Below are positions 35,980 to 43,560 of a stretch of DNA of 50,662 bases, one piece after another. Origin of the DNA: Leptotrichiaceae bacterium (GTDB lineage: Bacteria > Fusobacteriota > Fusobacteriia > Fusobacteriales > Leptotrichiaceae); contig JAGOWQ010000009.1 of NCBI GenBank assembly GCA_018060185.1, forward strand, positions 1-50,662, given 5' to 3'. Numbering within the stretch: the first letter of the stretch is position 1; every line of letters starts with the position of its first letter. A program made the translations under genes and the position numbers. The notes beneath the pieces were generated by a model. It had not been told where the DNA came from. It searched no databases and was given only the letters and a program-made list of their open reading frames with translations.

Positions 35980-36093
35980 ATAGCTAAAGAACTTCTTGAT
36001 GAAATGTTAGTTGCCAATGAAAAATATTTACCGCAATTTAAAAAAGTTATAGAAGAACTAAAAAAACAAGGAATAACTTATACTCCTAAATAA
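35980..36093 (+). pseudogene. 37-codon reading frame with ATA in place of a start codon
   Basis: After a good AAGAGGTGA site (35968-35976) the frame begins ATA GCT AAA GAA and encodes AKELLDEMLVANEKYLPQ, then FKKVIEELKKQG and TYTPK before a stop, with an in-frame stop just before the ATA. The amphipathic, charged coding pattern and the placed ribosome site suggest a small gene whose ATG has mutated to ATA; a 29-residue product from ATG 36004 is possible. I do not recognise the product. It lies between two decayed genes. Confidence 0.45.
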
Positions 36094-36137
36094 TAGTGAT
36101 AAAAAATAAAAATTATGATAGAATATAGTTATATAAG

Positions 36138-36165
36138 TGAGGGCAAATTTTAGATTATGCCCTCA
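36138..36165 (+). terminator. GC-rich hairpin in the decay zone
   Basis: TGAGGGCA (36138-36145) pairs exactly with TGCCCTCA (36158-36165), loop 12 nt. It is unusually GC-rich for this DNA. Only a poor T-run (TTCTAATT) follows, so it may be a weak terminator that once ended the module 3 operon. Confidence 0.45.
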
Positions 36166-36171
36166 TTCTAA

Positions 36172-36249
36172 TTAGTAGGATTAAGTACAATATTATCGTT
36201 GGTAACCATACCGATGTTTGTTTATATAATGGAATTAGTAATAAGATAA
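36172..36249 (+). pseudogene. C-terminal remnant of a second AEC-family transporter
   Basis: The frame from 36172 encodes GLSTILSLVTIPMFVYIMEL and a stop at 36247-36249. It resembles the last membrane helix of auxin-efflux-carrier (AEC) proteins and parallels the end of the intact AEC gene that follows (YVLTTFVCVLTMPLLLKIF). A stop codon lies immediately upstream in frame, so only the tail of the gene is left. Evidence is by pattern only, over 25 residues. Confidence 0.5.
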
Positions 36250-36273
36250 AATAAATAAGTTAGGAGAAACGAA

Positions 36274-37194
36274 ATGGCATTACAGTTGGCGTTACAGATA
36301 CTAGGACTATTTTTTATGATATTTTGTGGATGGTTTATAGTAAAAATAAAAATTTTGAAATCAGTTGATAGTAAAATACTATCAATAATAGTAATATATT
36401 TAATAAATCCATTTGTAATTATTGGATCTTTTCAAGTTAGCAATACAGAAAAAATAAAAAGAGAACTACTTTTTTCTATTTTATTATCATTGTGCATACA
36501 CATAGTATTATTAATTATTGTGAAAATATTAGAAAAATTTTTTAAATTAAATAACATAGAAAAAGCTTCTATAATATATGGTAATTCTGCAAATATGGTA
36601 ATACCAATAGTAATAGCATTATTTGGAAGAGAATACGTAATATACAGTATTGGTTTTTTTGTAGTTCAAATGGTATTTTTATGGACTCATTCAAAATACA
36701 TTATTAGTGAGACAAAAAGTATTAATTTGAAGGGATTGATTATAGATATTAATATGATATCTATAATTATTGGGATATTATTATTCTTATTACAAATCAA
36801 AATACCAAGTATTTTTTTAACACCTATGAATTCTATAGGAGGTATGATTGGACCAATGACCATGATAATATCTGGAATGCTTATGACAGAAATTAATTTT
36901 AAAAATATAAAAATATATAGAAATCTTCCAATGGTGGTTTTTTTAAGAATGATTGCAATTCCTTTTATAATAGTTATTTTTATGAAGGGGATAAAAATAT
37001 ATTTACCTGTTAAAGTGGAAGGATATATTTATATTATATCACTTTTAGCGGATATAACTCCTACAGCAGCTACAATAACTCAGCAATGTCAAATTTACAA
37101 TAAAGATTCAGTTTACTCAAATACTATTTATGTATTGACCACATTTGTATGTGTACTAACAATGCCTTTATTACTAAAAATATTTATAGGTTAA
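36274..37194 (+). CDS. AEC (auxin efflux carrier) family transporter
   Basis: A 306-residue protein with about ten membrane helices. It starts LQILGLFFMIFCGWFIVKIKIL with the conserved NPFVIIGSF segment in helix 2, YGNSANMVIPIVIALFG in the middle and ADITPTAATITQQCQIY near the end, all typical of AEC/malate permease-like carriers. In bacteria this family exports or exchanges carboxylates and other small acids; substrate unknown. It is preceded by TTAGGAGAAA and lies between the decay zone and the RpiR regulator. Confidence 0.85.
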   Translation: MALQLALQILGLFFMIFCGWFIVKIKILKSVDSKILSIIVIYLINPFVIIGSFQVSNTEKIKRELLFSILLSLCIHIVLLIIVKILEKFFKLNNIEKASIIYGNSANMVIPIVIALFGREYVIYSIGFFVVQMVFLWTHSKYIISETKSINLKGLIIDINMISIIIGILLFLLQIKIPSIFLTPMNSIGGMIGPMTMIISGMLMTEINFKNIKIYRNLPMVVFLRMIAIPFIIVIFMKGIKIYLPVKVEGYIYIISLLADITPTAATITQQCQIYNKDSVYSNTIYVLTTFVCVLTMPLLLKIFIG

Positions 37195-37263
37195 TATAAG
37201 TGTTAAATCAATTGTTTTTACATCATAGACGTTATAAAACTAAATGTTATTTATTTATAATAG

Positions 37264-37292
37264 TTGACAAAATTAAAAAATTAAAGTATACC
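37264..37292 (+). promoter_or_regulatory. Promoter of the RpiR-type regulator
   Basis: TTGACA (37264-37269), 17-bp spacer, TATACC (37287-37292); the -35 is perfect and the -10 weak. The regulator's start follows at 37320. Confidence 0.55.
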
Positions 37293-37319
37293 TTAATAAT
37301 GAAAATGTGAGGTGTTATT

Positions 37320-38189
37320 ATGGATACAGTTAAAGATTACGAAGCTAAAATAAGAATGTTGTATAGTGAATTAAGGAAATCAGAGAAAAAAGTAGCTGAT
37401 TATATTTTATTAAATAAAGAAAAAATTGGAGAAATGGGGCTTGAAGAAATAGCTAGAAATTCGGATGTTAGTACTCCTACGGTAATAAGATTTACTAAAG
37501 CATTAGGATATGAAGGATTAAAGGAATTTAAAATAGCATTATTGAAGTCTTCTAAATTATTAAATTATAACGAAAATTCAGGGTTATTACTTGATTTGCA
37601 CGTAAATAAAGAAGATAAATTAGAAAATATACCTACTAAAATTATTGGATTAACAGTTAAAGCATTGGAAGATACTCTTAAGTTTTTAAATTATGAAGAA
37701 TATATAAAAGCAGTTAATTTAATAGTAAAATCAAATATTATTGATATATATGGAGTGGGAAATTCAGGAAGTATAGGAAATGATTTTATGAGTAAATTAT
37801 TGAGGATAGGGTTAAATTGTAGAGCGTATTACGATAACCATCTTCAACAATTATGTGCTTGTCATTTAGGTAAAAAAGATTTAGCTATTGCTATATCTCA
37901 TTCAGGTGAAACAAAAGATACAATTGATGCGTTAAGTTTAGCTAAAGAATCAGGAGCAAAAACTCTAGTTCTTACAAATTTTAAATCTTCAATAATAACT
38001 AAATATGCGGATATCGCCCTATTTACAGGAGATACTGAAAAGACTTTTTATAGTGAAACTATGTCATCTAGAATGTCTCAACTAGCTTTAGTAGACATGC
38101 TTTATATGGGGGTGATTTTGAGTAATTACGACAAATATACAAAAAGATTGGATAAAATAAATAAAATGAGTTTTGGAAAAATTTATTAA
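37320..38189 (+). CDS. MurR/RpiR family transcription regulator with SIS domain
   Basis: A 289-residue regulator. The N-terminal HTH_6 domain includes KSEKKVADYILLNKEKI and NSDVSTPTVIRFTKALGYEG. The SIS sugar-phosphate-binding domain begins near residue 125 with DIYGVGNSGSIGNDFMSKLLRIG and contains AIAISHSGETKDTIDAL. Such proteins bind a phosphosugar to switch DNA binding. It ends in its own terminator and precedes the GatZ-family gene, so it is the obvious candidate to control the genes at 38.3-42.5 kb. Confidence 0.93.
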   Translation: MDTVKDYEAKIRMLYSELRKSEKKVADYILLNKEKIGEMGLEEIARNSDVSTPTVIRFTKALGYEGLKEFKIALLKSSKLLNYNENSGLLLDLHVNKEDKLENIPTKIIGLTVKALEDTLKFLNYEEYIKAVNLIVKSNIIDIYGVGNSGSIGNDFMSKLLRIGLNCRAYYDNHLQQLCACHLGKKDLAIAISHSGETKDTIDALSLAKESGAKTLVLTNFKSSIITKYADIALFTGDTEKTFYSETMSSRMSQLALVDMLYMGVILSNYDKYTKRLDKINKMSFGKIY

Positions 38190-38202
38190 ATACAGATGAA
38201 AT

Positions 38203-38225
38203 AGCCTTTTTTAAAGGCTTTTTTT
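38203..38225 (+). terminator. Terminator after the RpiR-type regulator
   Basis: AGCCTTT (38203-38209) and AAAGGCT (38213-38219) form a 7-bp stem with loop TTT, followed by a T-run to 38225. Confidence 0.8.
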
Positions 38226-38226
38226 A

Positions 38227-38247
38227 TTTTGTATTTTTTATACAAAA
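38227..38247 (+). promoter_or_regulatory. Inverted repeat upstream of the GatZ-family promoter
   Basis: TTTTGTAT (38227-38234) and ATACAAAA (38240-38247) are perfect 8-bp arms around TTTTT. The repeat ends 4 bp before the -35 box, a good place for an operator. RpiR or DeoR-type protein binding is inference. Confidence 0.45.
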
Positions 38248-38251
38248 TAAA

Positions 38252-38279
38252 TTGACTTTGTATAAAAATGTGGTATAAT
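38252..38279 (+). promoter_or_regulatory. Promoter of the GatZ-family / PHP gene pair
   Basis: TTGACT (38252-38257), 16-bp spacer, TATAAT (38274-38279) with TG at 38271-38272 giving an extended -10. The start codon at 38354 leaves a leader of about 68 nt that contains two related repeats. Confidence 0.75.
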
Positions 38280-38292
38280 ATATTTGTAGATA

Positions 38293-38327
38293 AAGTACAA
38301 AAATATATAAATTAAGTACAAAAAATA
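38293..38327 (+). repeat. Direct repeats AAGTACAAAAA in the GatZ-family leader
   Basis: AAGTACAAAAATA (38293-38305) recurs as AAGTACAAAAAATA (38314-38327), 21 bp apart, two helical turns. Related GTATAAAAA (38260-38268) and ATACAAAA (38240-38247) lie in and above the promoter. Together they look like a cluster of regulator half-sites. Confidence 0.4.
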
Positions 38328-38353
38328 CAAATATATTTTTAGGAGGGAAAATC

Positions 38354-39613
38354 ATGAGTAAAATAACACTAACTGAAATTGTAAAAAGGGGAATGAAATT
38401 AAAAAAAGAAGAAAAAGCCTCTATGTTGGGAATAGGCCCAATGTCTAATATATTGATAAAAGCAAGTATAAAATTAGCTAAAGAAAAAGATTTTCCACTA
38501 ATGTTTATTGCAAGTAGAAATCAGGTGGATTTACAGGAATTAGGTGGTGGATACGTATGTAACTGGGATCAAAAAAGTTTTTCAGATGATATTAAAAAAA
38601 TAGCAAAAGAAGAAGGATTTGATGGACTTTATTATTTATGTAGAGATCATGGTGGACCATGGCAAAGGGATAAAGAAAGAAAAGACCATTTACCAGAAGA
38701 TGAAGCAATGGAATTAGGTAAAAAATCATACATTGCAGATATAGAAAATGGATTTGATTTATTGCATATAGATCCTACAAAAGATCCATATGTTGTCGGA
38801 AAAGTAATAGATGTAAATGTTGTAATAAGAAGAACTGTAGAATTAATAGAATATGTAGAAAAAGAAAGAATATTAAGAGGAATACCAGAAATAAGCTATG
38901 AAGTAGGAACAGAGGAAACTAATGGAGGATTGACTTCAGTTGAGTCTTATGAGTTCTTCATTAAAGAATTGATGAAAGAACTTGATAATAAAGGATTACC
39001 TCATCCATGTTTTATAGTAGGACAAACAGGAACGTTAACAAGATTAACAGAAAATATTGGTAAATTTAATGCAAAAGCTTCAAGAGAACTTGCAAGAGTA
39101 GCTGAAAAATATCAAGTGGGATTAAAAGAACATAATGGAGATTATCAAGATGAGGCAATTTTACTTGCTCATCCAGCACTAGGAATAACTGCTATGAATG
39201 TTGCTCCTGAATATGGAACTGTAGAAACAAGATCTTATTTAAAATTAGTAGAGCTAGAAAAAATGCTCTATGATGAAGGATTAATTTCTAAGAAATCTAA
39301 TTTAAAAGACTGTATTAGAAGGGAATCAGTTGCAAGTAGAAGATGGGAAAAATGGATGACGGATGACACAATATCAAAAACTACAGAAGAATTACTACAA
39401 GATGAGGAAATAATAACTAAAATAACAGATATAAGTGGACATTATACATTTAATAATGAAGCTGTTAAGAATGAAATAGAAAGTTTATTTTATAATCTAT
39501 CTGAGGCAGGAATCAATGCACAAGACTATGTTATTTATAAATTAAAAGAGTCTTTAGATAAATACGTTGAAACATTTAATTTGAAAGGATATACTAGCAG
39601 ATTAAAAAAATAG
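38354..39613 (+). CDS. GatZ/KbaZ-family protein (tagatose-bisphosphate aldolase non-catalytic subunit / sugar-phosphate 4-epimerase family)
   Basis: A 419-residue TIM-barrel protein (E. coli GatZ is 420). Family marks: IASRNQVDLQELGGGY (GatZ: SNQVNQFGGY), CRDHGGPWQRD (GDHLGPNCWQ), ISYEVGTEETNGGL (YVIGTEV), LKEHNGDYQD (EAHSTDYQ) and a late APEYGTVETRSYL. GatZ and KbaZ support class II tagatose-bisphosphate aldolases, but relatives are sugar or sugar-phosphate 4-epimerases. No partner aldolase lies beside it (the nearest, at 27330, belongs to another operon), and metal-site-like residues Asp-His and His-x-x-Asp are present, so an epimerase role is at least as likely. The AGGAGG site is strong. 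Confidence 0.8.
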   Translation: MSKITLTEIVKRGMKLKKEEKASMLGIGPMSNILIKASIKLAKEKDFPLMFIASRNQVDLQELGGGYVCNWDQKSFSDDIKKIAKEEGFDGLYYLCRDHGGPWQRDKERKDHLPEDEAMELGKKSYIADIENGFDLLHIDPTKDPYVVGKVIDVNVVIRRTVELIEYVEKERILRGIPEISYEVGTEETNGGLTSVESYEFFIKELMKELDNKGLPHPCFIVGQTGTLTRLTENIGKFNAKASRELARVAEKYQVGLKEHNGDYQDEAILLAHPALGITAMNVAPEYGTVETRSYLKLVELEKMLYDEGLISKKSNLKDCIRRESVASRRWEKWMTDDTISKTTEELLQDEEIITKITDISGHYTFNNEAVKNEIESLFYNLSEAGINAQDYVIYKLKESLDKYVETFNLKGYTSRLKK

Positions 39614-39652
39614 AAGTCCTTATAATTTAATAATCGAAAGGAAGATAGAAAT

Positions 39653-40450
39653 ATGGAAATAGTAGACTATCATGTTCATTCGACAAATTCATTTGATGGA
39701 AAAAGCTCTATAGAAGAAGTTTGTAAAAAAGCATTAGATATGGGATTGATCGAAGTATGTTTTACAGAACATTTCAGTGTTGATCCAAGAGATGTAAGTT
39801 ATGGAGTGTTAAATTATGAAAAGTATTCATTAGAAATTGAAAGAGCAAAGGAGAAATTTTTTGATAAATTGAAGATAAATAAAGGACTTGAAATAGGAGA
39901 ACCTCATTTGAAACAATTTAAAAAAGATCTAGAAAATCAGTTGATAAAAATGGATTTGGACTTTATCATAGGATCTGTTCATAATATAGATGGAGTCAAG
40001 TTGAGAACTTATATACAAAATAAGAGTAAATATAATATTTATTATGATTATTTTAATGAAATTTATAATATGGTATTAAATTCAGATATTGATGTTGTAG
40101 GTCATATGGATTTAATTAAAAGATATTCTTATGAATTGTGTGGAAATTATAGTTTTGATGATTATAGGGAAATTATAAAGAAGATTTTAATAGCGATGAT
40201 AGATAAAGGTATAGGGTTAGAAGTAAATGGTTCAGGATACGAGGATAAAGTTGGAGAATTTTACCCAATATTAGAAATTCTTACTTTATATAGAAATATT
40301 GGTGGTGAAATAATAACAGTAGGCTCAGATTCTCATTGGTATGGAAATTTAGCAAAACATAATCTTAAAATGATGAATGTTTTAAAAGAAATAGGATTTA
40401 ATTTTATAAGTACCTTTGAAAAAAGAAAAATTAAAAACATAAGAATATAA
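39653..40450 (+). CDS. PHP-domain phosphatase, histidinol-phosphatase (HisJ/HisK)-like
   Basis: A 265-residue PHP protein. Metal motifs: DYHVHSTNSFDG (6-17), CFTEHFSVD, GLEIGEPH, FIIGSVHNI, DVVGHMDLIKRY and VGSDSHWYGNL, a complete trinuclear-type set. Family members hydrolyse phosphate monoesters, in the best-known case histidinol phosphate. No histidine biosynthesis gene is near; it lies 39 bp after the GatZ-family gene, so a sugar-phosphate substrate is a better guess. Start ATG follows AAAGGAAGAT. Confidence 0.85.
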   Translation: MEIVDYHVHSTNSFDGKSSIEEVCKKALDMGLIEVCFTEHFSVDPRDVSYGVLNYEKYSLEIERAKEKFFDKLKINKGLEIGEPHLKQFKKDLENQLIKMDLDFIIGSVHNIDGVKLRTYIQNKSKYNIYYDYFNEIYNMVLNSDIDVVGHMDLIKRYSYELCGNYSFDDYREIIKKILIAMIDKGIGLEVNGSGYEDKVGEFYPILEILTLYRNIGGEIITVGSDSHWYGNLAKHNLKMMNVLKEIGFNFISTFEKRKIKNIRI

Positions 40451-40483
40451 AAAAATAAATAATAATAGAAAAACATAAAAATA

Positions 40484-40511
40484 TTGACAAAAGAATAAAA
40501 CGAGGTATATT
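40484..40511 (+). promoter_or_regulatory. Promoter of the second fructose-type PTS
   Basis: TTGACA (40484-40489), 16-bp spacer, TATATT (40506-40511), 31 bp before the EIIA start codon. The PTS genes thus have their own promoter separate from the GatZ-family/PHP pair. Confidence 0.65.
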
Positions 40512-40524
40512 TTATTATAAAATA
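40508..40524 (+). promoter_or_regulatory. Inverted repeat over the -10 and start region of the PTS promoter
   Basis: TATTTTA (40508-40514) and TAAAATA (40518-40524) are perfect 7-bp arms around TTA. Overlap with the -10 box would suit a repressor. The DeoR-type regulator at the end of this operon is a candidate; not proven. Confidence 0.4.
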
Positions 40525-40542
40525 CGAAAGGAGGATAAATAG

Positions 40543-41028
40543 ATGATAGATATTAATAGCTTAATTGATGAAAATCTAATGTGTCTAGATATTGATTTGA
40601 AAAGTAAAGATGAAGTACTAGAAACAATGGCAAATGTTCTATATAAAGAAGGAAAGCTTATAAATTATGATACCGATACAAAGGATGGATTTTTGAAAGC
40701 GCTTTGGGACAGAGAAAATACATTTTCTACAGCAGTAGGGTTTTCTTTTGGTATACCCCACGGGAAATGTGAATTTGTAAAAGATGCTTGTATTGCTTAT
40801 GCTAGATTAAAAGAAGAAATTAAATGGGCAGAAGATGAAAACGTAAAATATATTTTTATGATAGGAGTTTCTTCTGAAAAAGCAGGCAATGAGCATTTAG
40901 AAATTTTAATAAAATTATCTACTTCTATTTTAGATTCTGATTTTAGAGAAAAATTAGAAAAGGCAAAAAGTACTAAAGAAACACTTGATATTATAAAAGA
41001 GTTTACAAATAAAGAAAGAACTAGTTAA
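40543..41028 (+). CDS. PTS EIIA component, fructose type (second system)
   Basis: A 161-residue EIIA2-family protein with phospho-histidine His73 in SFGIPHGKCEFV. Preceded by AAAGGAGGAT, a strong ribosome site. First gene of the EIIA-EIIB-EIIC operon. Confidence 0.92.
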   Translation: MIDINSLIDENLMCLDIDLKSKDEVLETMANVLYKEGKLINYDTDTKDGFLKALWDRENTFSTAVGFSFGIPHGKCEFVKDACIAYARLKEEIKWAEDENVKYIFMIGVSSEKAGNEHLEILIKLSTSILDSDFREKLEKAKSTKETLDIIKEFTNKERTS

Positions 41029-41055
41029 AAAATAATATTTTATAGAGGTGAAAAT

Positions 41056-41376
41056 ATGAAAATAGTAGGAATAACAGCTTGCCCTTCAGGAGTTGCTCAT
41101 ACTTACATGGCAGCAGAAGCTTTAAGAAAAGCTGCTGTAGATAGAGGGCATGAAATTAAAGTTGAAACACAGGGTCAAATAGGAGTGGAAAACGAAATAA
41201 CACAAGAAGAAGCAAATGCGGCAGATGTTATTGTTTTAACAACGGATATAGGTCTTAAAAATACGGAAAGATTTAACGGAAAACCAATAGTGAGAATAGG
41301 AATAAGTGATTTAGTAAAAAAAGCTCCAGCATTAATAGAAAAAATAGAAGAAGCGTTAAAAAATAGAAACAAGTAA
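41056..41376 (+). CDS. PTS EIIB component, fructose type (second system)
   Basis: A 106-residue EIIB with phosphocysteine Cys9 in TACPSGVAHTYMAAEAL. It is similar to the EIIB at 28231 over its length (VETQGTIGVQDE against VETQGQIGVENE), so the two systems are paralogous. Confidence 0.93.
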   Translation: MKIVGITACPSGVAHTYMAAEALRKAAVDRGHEIKVETQGQIGVENEITQEEANAADVIVLTTDIGLKNTERFNGKPIVRIGISDLVKKAPALIEKIEEALKNRNK

Positions 41377-41403
41377 AATAAATATAATTTTGGAGGAAAT
41401 GTT

Positions 41404-42462
41404 ATGTTAGGATTATTAAAAAACACTAAACAACATCTTATGACAGGGGTATCGTATATGATTCCTTTTGTTGTAGCAGGTGGAGTTCTATTGGCTTTGG
41501 CAGTTATGATATCAGGAAAAGCTGCTGTACCTGAAACAGGTCTTTTAAAACATATGTCAGACATAGGGATAGCAGGATTGACATTATTTATCCCAGTTAT
41601 GGGAGGATTTATTGCTTATTCTATGGTAGATAGACCAGGAATAGGTCCTGGAATGATAGCAGCATATTTAGCAAATGCTAAAGGAGGAGGATTTTTAGGT
41701 GGTATAGTAGCAGGTCTTATAGCAGGAATAGTAGTATATTATCTAAAAAAAATAAAAGTTCCAAAAGTTATGAGTTCTGTTATGCCGATATTTATAATTC
41801 CGTTAGTGGGAACTTTTATATCAGGTATGATAATTCTTTTGTTTATTGGAGAACCTATAGGTATAGTTATGAAAAACTTAGAGGTTTGGTTAAGTGGAAT
41901 GCAAAATAGTTCTAAAATTGTTCTTGGAATAATATTAGGATCAATGATTGCTTTTGACATGGGAGGTCCTCTTAATAAAACTGCTTTTTTCTTTGCAGTC
42001 GCAATGATTCCTTCAAATCCAACTTTAATGGCAGCAGTTGCCACAGCTGTATGTACACCTCCATTAGGATTAGCGTTAGCAACATTTATAGGGAAAAAGA
42101 AATTCACAGTAGCAGAGCAAGAGTCAGGAAAAGCGGCATTAATAATGGGTTGTATAGGAATAACTGAAGGAGCAATTCCTTTTGCTGCATCAGATCCAAT
42201 AAAAGTCCTTCCTTCAATCATTATAGGAGGTGCAGCAGCATCAGTAACTTCTTTATTGTTAGGTGCTACAAATCTAGCTGCTTGGGGAGGATTGATAGTA
42301 TTGCCAGTTGTAGGTAACAGAATTGGATACATTATAGCTGTAATTGTAGGAACAGTTGTAACAGCTTTAGTTGTAATTGCATTGAAGAAAACACAAATAG
42401 AAGAAGTAACAGAGAAAGTAGATGTAAAAAATAACGACTTAGAATTAGATATAACATTCTAA
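41404..42462 (+). CDS. PTS EIIC permease, fructose family (second system)
   Basis: A 352-residue permease with the fructose-family marks SYMIPFVVAGGVLLALAV, MVDRPGIGPGMIAAYLAN, MIAFDMGGPLNKTAFFFA and GCIGITEGAIPFAASDP. Closely similar in plan to the EIIC at 28565. It ends the operon; a bidirectional terminator separates it from the convergent DeoR-type gene. Confidence 0.93.
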   Translation: MLGLLKNTKQHLMTGVSYMIPFVVAGGVLLALAVMISGKAAVPETGLLKHMSDIGIAGLTLFIPVMGGFIAYSMVDRPGIGPGMIAAYLANAKGGGFLGGIVAGLIAGIVVYYLKKIKVPKVMSSVMPIFIIPLVGTFISGMIILLFIGEPIGIVMKNLEVWLSGMQNSSKIVLGIILGSMIAFDMGGPLNKTAFFFAVAMIPSNPTLMAAVATAVCTPPLGLALATFIGKKKFTVAEQESGKAALIMGCIGITEGAIPFAASDPIKVLPSIIIGGAAASVTSLLLGATNLAAWGGLIVLPVVGNRIGYIIAVIVGTVVTALVVIALKKTQIEEVTEKVDVKNNDLELDITF

Positions 42463-42470
42463 TATAAATA

Positions 42471-42508
42471 AAAAAGCTAGTTCAAATAAAAATTTGTTCT
42501 AGCTTTTT
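42471..42508. terminator. Bidirectional terminator between the PTS EIIC and DeoR-type genes
   Basis: AAAAAGCTAG (42471-42480) pairs with CTAGCTTTTT (42499-42508), with an inner CAAAT/ATTTG helix. A-run on one side and T-run on the other let it serve both converging genes. Confidence 0.85.
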
Positions 42509-42517
42509 ATAATTTAG

Positions 42518-43285
42518 TTAAATAATCTTTATATTAAAATTTTTGATTTCCTTTTTTATATTAGAATTTAAGTTATTATTAGTTAAAATAAAATTAAAAT
42601 GTTTTAAGTTTGAAAAAATATATCTCCCATCTTGATCAATTTTTGATTTTTCTGTAATTAAATATTTTTTTCTACTCATTCTTATAATAGAAGATTTTGT
42701 CAGTCCATCTTCTTGATCAAATGTAGAGACATTACCATTTATAATATTTACCCCTATTGCCCCAATAAAGCATTTATCAATATTAAACTTTTCAATTTGC
42801 TGAATAGATGTAATTCCAACAAAACCATCAATAATATTATTGCAATTTCCACCTATTCCTATAAGTTTCGTTTTTATTTTAGGATTCAGTGAAAATAAAT
42901 GCATTATATCAATCATATTAGTGATTATTGTAATTTCAAGATTGTTTTTTATAATTTCTTGAGCAAATATATAATTTATAGATGAAATGTCTAAAAAAAT
43001 TATTTGATTTTCTTCTAGTTCTTTTAATGCTTTTTTGGCAATAATTTCTTTATCTTCAATATTTTCAGAAATTCTTGAAGCAATTGTTATTGTTTTTGAG
43101 AGTTGACGTTTTTTTATAGCTCCTCCATAAGTTCTTTCTAGTAGCCCCTGTTCTTCTAACTTGCTAAGATCTTTTCTTATTAAATCTTTTGAAACTTTAA
43201 AATATTTACTTAATTTATTTACTTCAACTTTTCCCTGTTCGTTAATTAAATTTAATATTTTTTCTAAACGCTCTGATACAAACAT
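42518..43285 (-). CDS. DeoR family transcription regulator
   Basis: A 255-residue repressor reading leftward, converging on the PTS operon. N-terminal HTH: ERLEKILNLINEQGKVEVNKLS, then KVSKDLIRKDLSKLEEQG and LLERTYGGA. The C-terminal DeoR sensor domain has IIFLDISSINYIFA, TIITNMIDIMHLF and KCFIGAIGVN. DeoR proteins bind sugar phosphates and commonly repress fructose, galactitol or tagatose PTS operons, which fits the neighbouring genes. ATG start after AAGGAGAG on the - strand. Confidence 0.93.
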   Translation of the reverse strand: MFVSERLEKILNLINEQGKVEVNKLSKYFKVSKDLIRKDLSKLEEQGLLERTYGGAIKKRQLSKTITIASRISENIEDKEIIAKKALKELEENQIIFLDISSINYIFAQEIIKNNLEITIITNMIDIMHLFSLNPKIKTKLIGIGGNCNNIIDGFVGITSIQQIEKFNIDKCFIGAIGVNIINGNVSTFDQEDGLTKSSIIRMSRKKYLITEKSKIDQDGRYIFSNLKHFNFILTNNNLNSNIKKEIKNFNIKII

Positions 43286-43315
43286 AGTAACTCTCCTTTA
43301 AGCCAGATAATACTT

Positions 43316-43344
43316 ATTATACAAAAAAGTCTTGAAATTATCAA
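43316..43344 (-). promoter_or_regulatory. Promoter of the DeoR-type gene
   Basis: On the - strand TTGATA (43344-43339), 17-bp spacer, TATAAT (43321-43316), 30 bp before the start codon. Confidence 0.7.
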
Positions 43345-43560
43345 ATAATTTATGTGAAAAGTTATAATAGTCTATTCAATATATTTATACATTAAGGGAA
43401 AAAACAAAGTTTATATACATTTTTTGTTATATATGTTTTATATCCACGGAATAAAAATAAAAATCTATTTAATATATACTTTTTATTTTATTCAAATTAT
43501 GATAAAATATTAAGTACGATAACAAAAAGCCAAATGAAAAGTAATATGGAGGATTTAGTT

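Noticed and set aside
41739..42332. Open frame of 197 codons on the - strand inside the second fructose EIIC
   Set aside because: Same reason: composition mirrors the sense permease and there is no plausible start or family motif.
43286..43533. RNA gene or hidden small CDS between the DeoR-type gene and tex
   Set aside because: The stretch is plain AT-rich sequence with the DeoR promoter and a weak tex promoter; no stable structure or coding pattern was found.
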